DNA of 64,000 nucleotides. Origin: Marinibacterium profundimaris. GTDB lineage: Bacteria; Pseudomonadota; Alphaproteobacteria; Rhodobacterales; Rhodobacteraceae. The notes under the pieces were generated by a model that saw only the letters and a list, made by a program, of their open reading frames with translations, did not search any database and had not been told where the DNA came from. Below are positions 1 to 10,310 of this stretch, piece after piece. The stretch covers positions 434,001-498,000 of the forward strand of contig NZ_AQQR01000002.1 in assembly GCF_002210095.1 (NCBI RefSeq), read 5' to 3'. Position numbers and translations under genes: made by a program. Position 1 is the stretch's first letter; each line of letters starts with the position of its first letter.

Positions 1-1
1 G

Positions 2-1135
2 ATCTCGGTCGCCATTCTTGCCGCCGATCACCAGAGCGGCGAAATCCTTGCCTCGGTCGGGTCGCCCGGCTATTCGGACATGGACGACCGGCAGGGCTAT
101 GTCGACATGGTGACGGCGCTGCGCTCGCCCGGCTCGACGCTCAAGCCGCTGATCTACGCGCTGGCCTTCGACCGGGGGCTGGGCCATCCCGAGACGGTGA
201 TCCGCGATGCGCCGGCCACCTTCCGGGGCTACGCGCCGCAGAATTTCGACGGCACCTTCCAGGGTGACGTGCGGATGCGCGAGGCGCTGCAATTGTCGCT
301 GAACGTGCCGGTGGTGAAGCTGACCGAGGCGCTGGGCCCGGCCCATGTGATGGCCGCCCTGGACCGTGCCGGAGCCGATCCGGTGCTGCCGGGCGGTGCC
401 CCGGGCCTGGCGCTGGCGCTGGGTGGTGTCGGGCTGACTCTGCGGGACCTGGTGCAGCTCTACGCGGGGCTCGCCGGCGGCGGACTGGCCCCGCCGCTGC
501 ACGCGGAGGCCGCGGCCGCGCCGGCGCCGGACCGGCTGGTGTCGGAGGTCGCGGCCTGGCAGGTCAGCGACATTCTTGCCGATCTTGCCCCGCCGCCCGG
601 CGCGCCGCCCCGGCGGATCGCCTACAAGACCGGCACATCCTACGGGTACCGCGACGCCTGGGCGATCGGGTTCGACGGGCGGCACGTGATCGGTGTCTGG
701 ATCGGGCGGGCCGACGGTACCCCGGTGCCGGGCCTGTCCGGGGCGGCCTCGGCCGCGCCGGTGCTGTTCACCGCCTTCGGGCGGCTTGGTGCCCGGGCCA
801 CGCCGTTGCGGCCGCCGCCGCCCGCGACGCTGATCCTTGCCAATGCCGACCTGCCGCGCCCCTTGCAGCGCTTCGGTCCCGACCGGATCGTGGCCGCCGC
901 CCCGGCGCCGCGGCTGGCCTTCCCGCCCGACGGCGCAACCTTTCCGGACGTGCCGCTGGTGGTGAAGCTGGACGGGGGCACGGCGCCCTTCACGCTGCTG
1001 GCGAACGGGGCGCCGGTAGTGACGGAGCTGCATCGCCGCGTGGTCGAACTGGCGCGGCCCGGGCCGGGCTATTCGACGCTGACGGTGATCGACGCGGACG
1101 GCCGGTCGGACCGCGTGCGCATCCGGGTGAGATGA
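2..1135 (+). CDS. pbpC: Penicillin-binding protein 1C, C-terminal part (cut by window start)
   Basis: The reading frame is open to the left edge, so only the last ~377 residues are present. They hold the transpeptidase domain: the SxxK catalytic motif in SPGSTLKPL, an SLN triad in LQLSLNVPV, and the KTGTS box. A proline-rich linker and a C-terminal beta-type domain of the PBP1C kind (biPBP_C) follow. The family makes periplasmic peptidoglycan; the N-terminal glycosyltransferase domain would lie upstream. The gene converges on the DUF1285 gene across a spacer carrying two intergenic repeats. PBP1C rather than PBP1A is inferred from the C-terminal domain. Confidence 0.9.
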   Translation: MSVAILAADHQSGEILASVGSPGYSDMDDRQGYVDMVTALRSPGSTLKPLIYALAFDRGLGHPETVIRDAPATFRGYAPQNFDGTFQGDVRMREALQLSLNVPVVKLTEALGPAHVMAALDRAGADPVLPGGAPGLALALGGVGLTLRDLVQLYAGLAGGGLAPPLHAEAAAAPAPDRLVSEVAAWQVSDILADLAPPPGAPPRRIAYKTGTSYGYRDAWAIGFDGRHVIGVWIGRADGTPVPGLSGAASAAPVLFTAFGRLGARATPLRPPPPATLILANADLPRPLQRFGPDRIVAAAPAPRLAFPPDGATFPDVPLVVKLDGGTAPFTLLANGAPVVTELHRRVVELARPGPGYSTLTVIDADGRSDRVRIRVR

Positions 1136-1151
1136 ACCGCGCAGGCGCGGT

Positions 1152-1187
1152 GCCTCCGGCGGGAGGTATTTGGGCCAAGAAGAAGGA
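1152..1187 (+). repeat. Intergenic repeat copy A (subtype 1)
   Basis: Reads CCTCCGGCGGGAGG, then TATTTGG, GC, CCAAGAAGAAG. The left part is a small GC hairpin (CCTCC/GGAGG). TTGG-N-CCAA forms a second short dyad. It lies between the convergent pbpC and DUF1285 genes, 119 bp before copy B. Confidence 0.75.
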
Positions 1188-1270
1188 CGGACGCACGCGC
1201 CGGGTGACCGATGGTCGGCTGCAAGGCATGGCGCGCCTGATCGGGCCGGGCGCGGGCGGAAGCGACGGGA

Positions 1271-1306
1271 GCCTCCGGCGGGAGGTATTTCGCAAAGGTG
1301 AAGACA
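1271..1306 (+). repeat. Intergenic repeat copy B (subtype 2)
   Basis: Same GC hairpin (CCTCCGGCGGGAGG) and TATTT core as copy A, but continuing CGCAAAGGTGAAGACATG. It is the subtype-2 partner of copy A, in the same orientation. Confidence 0.75.
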
Positions 1307-1358
1307 TGGGGAGGCGCGCAGCCCGTGTGTGGGCCGCGGCGGAAAGGGGCGCCGTGCG

Positions 1359-1952
1359 TCAGGCGGCGTCGAGTTCGCGGGAGGGGATGACCGGGAAGAA
1401 TTCCCCGCCGGACCAGAGGCCGAACCAGCCGTCGTGGTGGGCGCCGATCTCGACCAGGCGGTAGAAGCTCTTGCGGTCGATCAGCGCCTCGAGGTTGCGC
1501 CGGACGAGGACGTAGGGCGAGGGTTCGCCGGTTTCGGGGTCGCGTTCGACCCGGATCGGGTGCTCGGGCCCGGCCTCGGCCACGTCGCCGACATGGGTTT
1601 CGAACACCAGAACCTGGTCTGCGCCTTCGCCTCGGACCTCGAAATCGACGGCGACGAAGGGCGCGTCTTCGACCGTGATGCCGACCTTCTCGACCGGGGT
1701 GACGAGGAAATAGTCGTCGCCGTCCTTGCGGATGATCGACGAGAAGAGCTTTACCAGCTCCGGCCGGCCGATCGGGGTGCCCAGGTAGAACCAGGTGCCG
1801 TCGCGCGCGATGCGCATGTCGAGGTCGCCGCAGAACGGCGGATCCCATTTTTCCACCGGCGGCAGACCCCGGCCCTTGCCCCCGGACCGGGCTGCCCTCG
1901 CTGAGGCAGCGATGCCATCTGCCGAGGGGGTCACGGGTTTTTGTCCACTCAT
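1359..1952 (-). CDS. DUF1285 domain-containing protein
   Basis: About 197 residues with the features of DUF1285: a PPFCGDLDMRIARDGTW segment near the start and an FEVRGEG...LVFETHVGD core. No signal peptide, so cytoplasmic. Function unknown. Two in-frame ATGs lie 12 nt apart (1964 and 1952); I chose 1952 because the protein then begins MSGQKP, which fits my memory of homologues. The gene is divergent from moxR with about 70 bp between starts, so the two probably share a promoter region. Confidence 0.85.
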   Translation of the reverse strand: MSGQKPVTPSADGIAASARAARSGGKGRGLPPVEKWDPPFCGDLDMRIARDGTWFYLGTPIGRPELVKLFSSIIRKDGDDYFLVTPVEKVGITVEDAPFVAVDFEVRGEGADQVLVFETHVGDVAEAGPEHPIRVERDPETGEPSPYVLVRRNLEALIDRKSFYRLVEIGAHHDGWFGLWSGGEFFPVIPSRELDAA

Positions 1953-2023
1953 AGCTTTTGCCATTCCAGATTGCCGCGATACACTTTTTCCCAACAGCAT
2001 ATAGAAGCCGCGAAAGGATTGTC

Positions 2024-3042
<1,019 letters not shown>

Positions 3043-3046
<4 letters not shown>

Positions 3047-3930
3047 TCCCGGCGCGCGATCTTCGACAGCGATCCGAGACCGAGGCCTCGGCCCTGCCGC
3101 CGCTGCTGGCGCGGGCCGAGCAGCTGGCCGGCACCGTGCTGCTGGGCGATCACGGCCGGCGGCGCGCCGGCATGGGCGACGATTTCTGGCAGTATCGCCC
3201 GGCCCAGGTCGGCGACAGCCGGCGGATGATCGACCACCGGCGCTCGGCCCGGGGCGATCAGCAATATGTGCGCGAGCGCGAGTGGCAGATCGCGCAATCG
3301 GTGATGATGTGGGTAGATCAGGGCGCGTCGATGCGCTTCACCTCGGCACCGGGCGGAAAGGCGGCGCTGCCCGAGAAGATCGACCGCGCGCGGCTGCTGG
3401 GGCTGGCGACCGCCGTACTGCTGATCCGGGGTGGGGAACGCGTGGGCCTGACCGGCACCACCCTGCCGCCCCGGCGCGGCAACATGCAGGTGATGCGGCT
3501 GGCCGAATTCTTTACGCGGGACGATGCCGCCGACTATGCTCCGCCGGAACACCGGGCGATGATCCCGCATGCGCGGGCGCTGTTCCTGTCGGATTTCCTC
3601 GGCGACATGGCCGAGGTCCGGCTGGCGCTGACCAAGGCGGCGGACCGGGGCGTGCGCGGCGTGCTGATGCAGGTGCTGGACCCGTCCGAAGAGATGTTCC
3701 CGTTCCACGGGCGGACGATCTTTGAAAGCGTCGGCGGCTCGATCCGGCACGAGACGCTGAAGGCGGGCGACCTGCGGGACAGGTACAAGGACCGGCTGGC
3801 AGAGCGGAAGGACGAGCTGTCGCGGCTGTGCCGGGCGACGGGCTGGCGGTTCGGCACGCATCACACCGGCGACAGCGCGCAATCGGCGCTGCTGTGGCTG
3901 TACCGGGCGCTGGACGGGGGGACATCGTGA
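3043..3930 (+). CDS. DUF58 domain-containing protein
   Basis: A 295-residue protein with a DUF58 core ([22 protein letters not shown] near residues 50-70). DUF58 proteins have a VWA-like fold and are encoded with MoxR ATPases. The GTG at 3043 overlaps the moxR stop (GTGA), and translation from it gives the expected N-terminus. No membrane segment is evident, unlike many DUF58 proteins that carry two N-terminal helices. A 165-bp spacer separates it from the next gene. Confidence 0.9.
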
Positions 3931-4095
3931 TCCGCCGGGCCGTCGCATCAGGACGACACGGCGGCCCGGACGATCCTGTTTGCAAACCGGCGGCCCGGGC
4001 CCGAGACGTCCAGGCCGCATCCTGCGCGCGCATCGGGCGCGACGTGACAATCCGGCGGCGGGGATGGACCCCGAAACGCCGGGGAAAGGCATGAC

Positions 4096-6873
4096 ATGAC
4101 CGTGATTGCGGGCATCGGATTTTCCGCGCCGTGGCTGTTGCTGGCGCTTCTGGCACTGCCGGTGCTGTGGATCATCCTGCGCGCGGTGCCGCCGGCGCCG
4201 ATCCGCCGGAGGTTCCCGGGCGTGGCGCTTCTGCTGGGGCTGTCGGACGAGGACACGGTGACCGACCGTACGCCGTGGTGGCTGCTGTTGCTGCGGGTGC
4301 TTGCCGTGGCCGCGGTGATTGTCGGGCTGGCCGGGCCGGTCCTGAACCCGCAGCGCGATGCGGGCGGGCGCGGGCCGCTTCTGATCCTGCTGGATGGCAC
4401 CTGGGCCGGGGCGACCCGCTGGTCCGAGAAGCAGGACCTTGTCGCCGCGCAACTGGCCGAGGCCGGGCGCGCCAACCGCCCCGTCGCGGTGCTGCGTCTG
4501 ACCGATCCCGAGGCGCCCAGCTTTCAGGCCGCCGATGCCTGGCGCAGTCGCATCGCGGGGCTGACGCCCGCGCCCTACGCCCCCACGCAGCGCCAGATCG
4601 ACACCATGCTGACCGCGCTGGACGAGGCCGGCACCTTTGACACGCACTGGATTTCCGACGGGCTGGATTACGACGGCCGCGCGCGTGTGACCGAGGCGCT
4701 GCAGGCGCGGGGCGATCTGCGGGTCTATCAGACCGGCAGCGCGGTGATGGGACTGGCCCCGCCAGTCTTCGACGACGGCGCCATCGTGCTGACCGCTCGC
4801 CGCTCCGTGGCCGGACCGTCTCGCGACGTGGTGATCCTGGCCCAGGGGCGCGACCCGGCCGGCACGGCGCGGGTTCTCTCCACCGCGACCGCCACCTTCG
4901 AGGATGGCGCGCTGGAGGCCGAGACCGCCCTGTCCCTGCCCGCAGAGCTGCGCGCGCGGATCACCCGGTTCGAGATCCAGGCCCAGCAGTCCGCCGGCGC
5001 CACCACGCTGACCGACGACAGCCTGCGCCGCCGCGAGGTCGCGCTGATCTCGGGCCGCGAGGACCGCGAGGGGCTGCAGCTGCTTTCGCCGTTGCACTAT
5101 CTGCACCAGGCGCTGCTGCCCTCGGCCGAGCTGCTGGAAGGCGCATTGCTCGACCTGCTGCCCGCAAATCCCGACGTGGTCGTGCTGGCCGATATCGCCA
5201 CCCTGTCGCAGGCCGAATCCGAGGCGCTGGCCGCCTGGGTCGAAGATGGCGGAATGTTGCTGCGCTTTGCCGGGCCGCGGCTCGCCGCCAGCGATGTCAG
5301 CCGCGAGGACGAAGATCCGCTGATGCCCGTGCGCCTGCGCGCCGGGGGCCGGTCGGTCGGTGGCGCCATGAGCTGGGGCGAACCCAAGGGCCTGGCGCCC
5401 TTCGCGGCCGAGAGCCCCTTCTTCGGCCTGTCGATCCCCGAGGACGTCACGGTCAACGCCCAGGTCATGGCCCAGCCGGACCCGACCCTGGCCGACCGCG
5501 TCATCGCCTCGCTCGCCGACGGCACGCCGCTGGTCACCCGGAAGGAGCTGGGCCAGGGCCAGGTGGTGCTGTTCCATGTCACCGCCAATGCCGAATGGTC
5601 GACCCTGCCGCTCTCGGGTCTCTTCGTCGAGATGCTGGAACGGCTGGCGGTTTCCACCGCGACACAGGCGCCCTCGGCCATGGATCTGGAGGGCACGACA
5701 TGGGAGCCGGTCCAGGTCATGGATGGCTACGGCGCCCTGTCCGAGGCTGGCACACGCCCCGGCGTGGACGGCCCCGACCTGGCCGAGGCGCCGCTGGGCC
5801 CCGAGCTGTTGCCCGGGATCTATGAGTCCGGCGACCGCAGGCTGGCCCGCAACGTGCTGACCGCCGAGACTGAGCTGATGCCCGCGACATGGCCGGCCGA
5901 CGTCCCAGTCGAGGGGCTGGGCCTGGGCGCCGAACGCCCGCTGGGCGGACTGCTGCTGACGCTGGCGCTGGGGCTGCTGGCGGCCGATATCCTGGCCTCG
6001 CTGGCGCTGTCGGGCCGGCTGCGCGGGCAGCGGGCAGCCGCGGCGGCGCTGGCCATGCTGGCGCTGGGGCTGTCCCTGTCGATGGCGCACCAGGGCCAGG
6101 CGCAGGTCGTGGCGGACGAGGACGCCGCCCTGCGCGCGACCGAAGAGCTGGTGCTGGCCCATGTGATCACGGGCGATCCGCAGGTCGACGAGCTGGCCCA
6201 TGCGGGGCTGCGGGGGCTGGGCGACACGCTGCGCTACCGCACCTCGGTCGAACCGGGCGATCCCGCCGGCGTGAACCTTGAGACCGATGAACTCGCCTTC
6301 TACCCGATGCTCTACTGGCCGGTCACGGCGGATCAGCCGATCCCCTCGGCCGAGGCCTATGCCCGGCTCAACGCCTACCTGCGTTCCGGCGGGCTGATCG
6401 TGTTCGACACCCGCGATGCCGACGTGGCCGGCTTCGGTGCCTCGAGCCCGAACGGCCGCCGCCTGCAACGGTTGGCCGCGCCGCTGGACATCCCGCCGCT
6501 GGAGCCGATCCCGCATGACCACGTGCTGACCCGCACCTTCTACCTGCTGCAGGATTTCCCCGGCCGCTATGCCAACCGCGATGTCTGGGTCGAATCCGCG
6601 CCGCCCGATGCCGAGCAGGTCGAAGGCATGCCGTTCCGCAACCTCAACGACGGGGTGACGCCGGTGATCATCGGCGGCAACGACTGGGCCGGCGCCTGGG
6701 CGGTGGATCAGAGCGGGCGGCCGGTGCTGCCGGTGGGGCGCGGCTTTGCCGGCGAACGGCAGCGTGAACTGGCCAACCGGTTCGGCGTGAACCTCGTGAT
6801 GCACGTGCTCACGGGCAACTACAAATCGGACCAGGTGCACGTGCCTGCGCTCCTCGACAGGCTTGGCCAATGA
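4096..6873 (+). CDS. BatA N-terminal / DUF4159 membrane protein
   Basis: A 925-residue protein. Residues 1-80 are an Aerotolerance/BatA-type N-terminus with two hydrophobic helices (near 10-27 and 60-80). A long extracytoplasmic-type middle follows, then a further hydrophobic stretch near 620-665, then a C-terminal DUF4159 domain (about 685-920, containing FYPMLYWPVT and LRSGGLIVFDTRDAD). The family is always seen with MoxR and DUF58 genes and is thought to form an envelope-stress or surface-assembly complex; the real role is unknown. Its stop overlaps the next start as ATGA. Confidence 0.9.
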   Translation: MTVIAGIGFSAPWLLLALLALPVLWIILRAVPPAPIRRRFPGVALLLGLSDEDTVTDRTPWWLLLLRVLAVAAVIVGLAGPVLNPQRDAGGRGPLLILLDGTWAGATRWSEKQDLVAAQLAEAGRANRPVAVLRLTDPEAPSFQAADAWRSRIAGLTPAPYAPTQRQIDTMLTALDEAGTFDTHWISDGLDYDGRARVTEALQARGDLRVYQTGSAVMGLAPPVFDDGAIVLTARRSVAGPSRDVVILAQGRDPAGTARVLSTATATFEDGALEAETALSLPAELRARITRFEIQAQQSAGATTLTDDSLRRREVALISGREDREGLQLLSPLHYLHQALLPSAELLEGALLDLLPANPDVVVLADIATLSQAESEALAAWVEDGGMLLRFAGPRLAASDVSREDEDPLMPVRLRAGGRSVGGAMSWGEPKGLAPFAAESPFFGLSIPEDVTVNAQVMAQPDPTLADRVIASLADGTPLVTRKELGQGQVVLFHVTANAEWSTLPLSGLFVEMLERLAVSTATQAPSAMDLEGTTWEPVQVMDGYGALSEAGTRPGVDGPDLAEAPLGPELLPGIYESGDRRLARNVLTAETELMPATWPADVPVEGLGLGAERPLGGLLLTLALGLLAADILASLALSGRLRGQRAAAAALAMLALGLSLSMAHQGQAQVVADEDAALRATEELVLAHVITGDPQVDELAHAGLRGLGDTLRYRTSVEPGDPAGVNLETDELAFYPMLYWPVTADQPIPSAEAYARLNAYLRSGGLIVFDTRDADVAGFGASSPNGRRLQRLAAPLDIPPLEPIPHDHVLTRTFYLLQDFPGRYANRDVWVESAPPDAEQVEGMPFRNLNDGVTPVIIGGNDWAGAWAVDQSGRPVLPVGRGFAGERQRELANRFGVNLVMHVLTGNYKSDQVHVPALLDRLGQ

Positions 6874-8912
6874 CTGGAACACTCGTTTTCGATCCGCTGA
6901 TCCCATGGCAATTGCTGGCCGTGGTGGCGGTGCTGTCGCTGGCCGCGGTGATCTTTGCCGCCTGGCGCGGGCTGACCGGCTGGGCGCTGCGCGGGCTGGC
7001 CGCGCTGGTCGTGGTCGGCGCGCTGTCGGGCCCGGCCTACCAGGTCGAGGACCGCGCGCCCCTGTCGGACATCGTGGTGATGCTGGAGGACGAAAGTTCG
7101 TCGCAGAGCCTGTCGGACCGCCCGACCCAGACCGCCGAGGCCGCCGAGGCGCTGGCCGCCGAGATCGCCGAACGCCCCAACACGGAACTGCGCCGCGTGA
7201 CCATCCCCGACGGGCCGGGCGATGCCGGCACCCAGGCGATGACCGCCCTGTCCGAGGCGCTGGCCGAAGAACCGCGCGCCCGCGTGGCGGGGATCATCCT
7301 GCTGTCGGACGGCCGGGTCCACGACCTGGAATTCGCCCCCGACCTGCCGGCGCCCACGCACCTTCTTCTTACGGGGCGCGAAGACGACTGGGACCGCCGC
7401 CTGACCGTGCGCAACGCCCCCGCCTTCGCCATCATCGGCGAGCCGGTGACCCTGACCCTGCGCATCGAGGATACCGGAGACGCCCCGGAAGGGGCGGCGA
7501 CGGCCCCGCTCGACATCTCGGTCGATGGCGGAGAACCGGCGCGCTACGACGTGCCGATCGGACAGGACATCGACCTGCCCGTGACCCTGCCCCATGGCGG
7601 GCGCAACGTGATCCAGTTCTCCGTCCCCGAGGCGGAGGGCGAGCTGACCGACCGCAACAACACCGCGCTGATCCAGATGAACGGCGTCCGCGACCGCCTG
7701 CGTGTTCTGCTGGTCTCGGGCGAGCCCCACCCTGGTGGCCGCACCTGGCGCAACCTGCTGAAATCCGACAGCTCCGTCGATCTCGTGCATTTCACCATCC
7801 TGCGTCCGCCCGAGAAACAGGATGGCGTGCCGGTGGATGAGCTGTCGCTGATCGCCTTCCCCACGCGTGAGCTGTTCCTGGAAAAGGTCGACGATTTCGA
7901 CCTGATCATCTTCGACCGCTACAAGCGGCGCGGCATCCTGCCCTCGCTCTACCTCGACAACGTGGCGCAATATGTCCGCAACGGCGGCGCCGTGCTGGTG
8001 GCGGCTGGCCCCGACTTCGCCAATGCCTCCTCCATCTACCGCTCGCCCCTGGGCGCGGTGCTGCCGGCCGAACCCACGGCGCGGGTGATCCAGGACCAGT
8101 ACCGCCCCACGGTGACCGAGATCGGCGAACGCCACCCGGTGACCTCTGACCTGTCGGGCCAGGAGACCTGGGGCCCCTGGCTGCGCCAGATCGACGTGAC
8201 GCCCTCGGAGGGCGAGGTGGTGATGACCGGCATCGACGACCGCCCGCTGCTGATTCTCGACCGGGTCGACGAGGGGCGCGTGGCGCTTCTGGCCTCCGAT
8301 CACGCCTGGCTGTGGAACCGCGGCTACCAGGGCGGCGGCCCGCAGCTGGAACTGCTGCGCCGACTTGCCCACTGGATGATGAAGGAACCCGAGCTGGAGG
8401 AAGAGGCGCTCTGGGCCGAGGCCACCGGCCAGACCATGCGCATCATCCGCCGCACCCTGGGCGAAAGCGTGGGCACGGTCACCGTTACCCGCCCCGACGG
8501 CACCGAGGAGACGATCACGCTCCAGGAGGTCTCGCCGGGCCGCCATGAGGCGATGTACGACGGCCCGGAAATCGGGCTTTACCGGCTGTCCGAAGGCGAT
8601 CAGGAGGCGGTCATCGGCCTCGGGCCCGCCGCCCCGCGCGAATTCGAACAGACCATCGCCACCGGTGACATCCTCGACCCGATCCTCGCCCCCCTGCGCG
8701 GCGGCATCCTGCGGCTCGAAGAGGGGCTGCCCACCCTCCGCAACGTCCGCGAAGGCCGCCCGGCCGCGGGCCGCGGCTGGATCGGCCTGACCCCCCGCGA
8801 CGCCTACGAGACCCGCGATGTCCGCCAGACCCCGCTCCTGCCGCCCTGGCTGGTGCTGCTGCTGGCCTCGGGCTTCATCCTCGCCGGCTGGCTGCGCGAG
8901 GGCCGGCGCTGA
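6870..8912 (+). CDS. Large membrane protein, last gene of the MoxR operon
   Basis: A 680-residue protein with two N-terminal hydrophobic helices (within residues 10-55), a VWA-like region (VVMLEDESSS, ILLSDGRVHD), a class I glutamine amidotransferase-like segment (about 340-480, with IIFDRYKRR and YVRNGGAVLVAAG) and a C-terminal helix (LPPWLVLLLASGFILAGW). It has no obvious catalytic triad. The four-base ATGA overlap with the DUF4159 gene indicates coupled translation. The family is found in alphaproteobacterial MoxR clusters; its molecular function is unknown. Confidence 0.85.
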   Translation: MTGTLVFDPLIPWQLLAVVAVLSLAAVIFAAWRGLTGWALRGLAALVVVGALSGPAYQVEDRAPLSDIVVMLEDESSSQSLSDRPTQTAEAAEALAAEIAERPNTELRRVTIPDGPGDAGTQAMTALSEALAEEPRARVAGIILLSDGRVHDLEFAPDLPAPTHLLLTGREDDWDRRLTVRNAPAFAIIGEPVTLTLRIEDTGDAPEGAATAPLDISVDGGEPARYDVPIGQDIDLPVTLPHGGRNVIQFSVPEAEGELTDRNNTALIQMNGVRDRLRVLLVSGEPHPGGRTWRNLLKSDSSVDLVHFTILRPPEKQDGVPVDELSLIAFPTRELFLEKVDDFDLIIFDRYKRRGILPSLYLDNVAQYVRNGGAVLVAAGPDFANASSIYRSPLGAVLPAEPTARVIQDQYRPTVTEIGERHPVTSDLSGQETWGPWLRQIDVTPSEGEVVMTGIDDRPLLILDRVDEGRVALLASDHAWLWNRGYQGGGPQLELLRRLAHWMMKEPELEEEALWAEATGQTMRIIRRTLGESVGTVTVTRPDGTEETITLQEVSPGRHEAMYDGPEIGLYRLSEGDQEAVIGLGPAAPREFEQTIATGDILDPILAPLRGGILRLEEGLPTLRNVREGRPAAGRGWIGLTPRDAYETRDVRQTPLLPPWLVLLLASGFILAGWLREGRR

Positions 8913-8972
8913 TCCCCCGGCGCCGTCCGGGCTCAGAGACTGCCGCAGAGGTACTCGTACAAAGGTAAACCC

Positions 8973-9012
8973 AGGGCCCGCTCTCCCGCTCCCGGCGGAA
9001 CGCGCGGGCCCT
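8973..9012 (+). terminator. Possible terminator after the MoxR operon
   Basis: AGGGCCCGC (8973-8981) and GCGGGCCCT (9004-9012) form a 9-bp stem with a 22-nt loop, followed only by CTTTC. The U tract is poor, so this is a weak call. Confidence 0.4.
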
Positions 9013-9028
9013 TTCGCACGCCCCCCTC

Positions 9029-9062
9029 GTTCTTCTTGGCCCAAATACCTCCCGCCGGAGGC
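9029..9062 (-). repeat. Intergenic repeat copy C (subtype 1)
   Basis: On the minus strand it reads CCTCCGGCGGGAGG, TATTTGGGCC, AAGAAGAACG, nearly identical to copy A. It lies between the convergent MoxR operon and paaI. Confidence 0.75.
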
Positions 9063-9126
9063 ATCGCGCGGCATGCGCGATTTCAACGGTCGGTAAAATG
9101 CAGCCGCTTGAGGAGCAAGACCGGCC

Positions 9127-9567
9127 TCAGCCGTCCTCTTCCGCAAAGATCACGCCCCGGACCGTGCGGCTGAGCCCCCGCATCAGGGCCACGCGGCGCC
9201 CGTCCGGGCCGGTCACCGTCACGTCGTAGACACCGGACCGGCCGATGCGCGACACCTCCACGCAGGTGGCGCTCAGGCGCTCGCCGGGCTGACCCGGAGA
9301 GAGGTAGGTGATCGTGTTCTCCTGCGCCACCGTGACCTGGTTGTAGCTGTTGCAGGCACAGGCAAAGGCGCTGTCGGCCAGGGTGAAGATGCAGCCGCCG
9401 TGACAGATGCCGTGGCCGTTCAGGTGCTGGGCCTGCACCTCGAAGGACAGGGTCGCCGTGCCGGGGCCGATGGCGTCGAGCCGCGCGCCCAGCTGCCGCG
9501 CGGCGGCATCCCCCTCCCAGAGCGCGGCCGCGCTGCGATCTGCCCGCTCCTGCGGCGTCATCGGCAT
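9127..9567 (-). CDS. paaI: Hydroxyphenylacetyl-CoA thioesterase-type hotdog protein
   Basis: A 146-residue hotdog-fold thioesterase. The active-site segment HLNGHGICHGGCIFTLADSAF and the downstream TYLSPGQPGERLSA are those of PaaI, which hydrolyses CoA esters that accumulate during phenylacetate breakdown. Other paa genes are not in the window, so a housekeeping acyl-CoA thioesterase role is possible. Cytoplasmic. An internal ATG two codons in is an alternative start. Confidence 0.85.
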   Translation of the reverse strand: MPMTPQERADRSAAALWEGDAAARQLGARLDAIGPGTATLSFEVQAQHLNGHGICHGGCIFTLADSAFACACNSYNQVTVAQENTITYLSPGQPGERLSATCVEVSRIGRSGVYDVTVTGPDGRRVALMRGLSRTVRGVIFAEEDG

Positions 9568-9719
9568 GATCCTCCCTGCCCCCGGGACAGGACCACGCCG
9601 CAGTCCCGCCGGTCAAGCCGGCGCAGGGAGTGCAAGGTTGAGCGGCAGCGGCGGCAGGGGCGTTGTCCATTTTGATGCAAGAGGCTTGAATCGCCGGCCA
9701 TTCAGCGCAACTCTGGGAC

Positions 9720-10073
9720 ATGACCATGCAGCCGCCCACGCCGATACCCGCCGGCCCCTCCCGCGGGATCCCGAGCCAGGTCGCATTCGACCGGCGCGAG
9801 CTTTCCGAAATCCTGTCGATCTATGGCCGCATGGTGGCGGCCGGGGAATGGCGCGATTACGGGATATCCTGCCTTGGGGACATGGCCGTCTTCTCGGTGT
9901 TCCGGCGGACGGCGGAAAACCCGCTTTATCGGATCGAGAAACGGCCAAAGCTTCGCAACCGGCAGGGGATGTATTCCGTCGTCGGCATGGACGGGCAGGT
10001 CCTGAAACGCGGCCATGACCTGAAATCGGTGCTGCGCGTGCTGGAACGCAAGCTGATCCGCGCGGTGGACTAG
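9720..10073 (+). CDS. DUF2794 domain-containing protein
   Basis: A 117-residue protein matching the DUF2794 family: FDRRELSEILSIYGRMVAAGEWRDYGI, then YRIEKRPKLRNRQG and a basic C-terminal helix. The family is widespread in alphaproteobacteria and of unknown function. Monocistronic, divergent from paaI. Confidence 0.85.
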   Translation: MTMQPPTPIPAGPSRGIPSQVAFDRRELSEILSIYGRMVAAGEWRDYGISCLGDMAVFSVFRRTAENPLYRIEKRPKLRNRQGMYSVVGMDGQVLKRGHDLKSVLRVLERKLIRAVD

Positions 10074-10310
10074 GCCGGCCCCGCCTGCCGTGGCGTCCCG
10101 GGCCGGACGCCTGCGATGAACTCCCGGGGTCAGGACGCCTGTCCGGTGCCCGGCGATTGACGTCGCGTTCATCCGAAACCCCGCTCACTCTCGCGTGTTT
10201 CCCCGGGGGCGCCGGCCTATAGTCGCCGCGCCTCCTGCCGGCCAGGCGGCGCTGGAACGCGGCAGTCCCGGGCCGCAATTGCCGGGACGCACCGTCAAGG
10301 GCATCCATTC

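Noticed and set aside
3927-4094. 55-codon frame with a GTG overlapping the DUF58 stop
   Set aside because: The GTGA overlap is tempting, but third-position GC is clearly lower than in neighbouring genes and the product is arginine-rich without a family match. It is more likely spacer.
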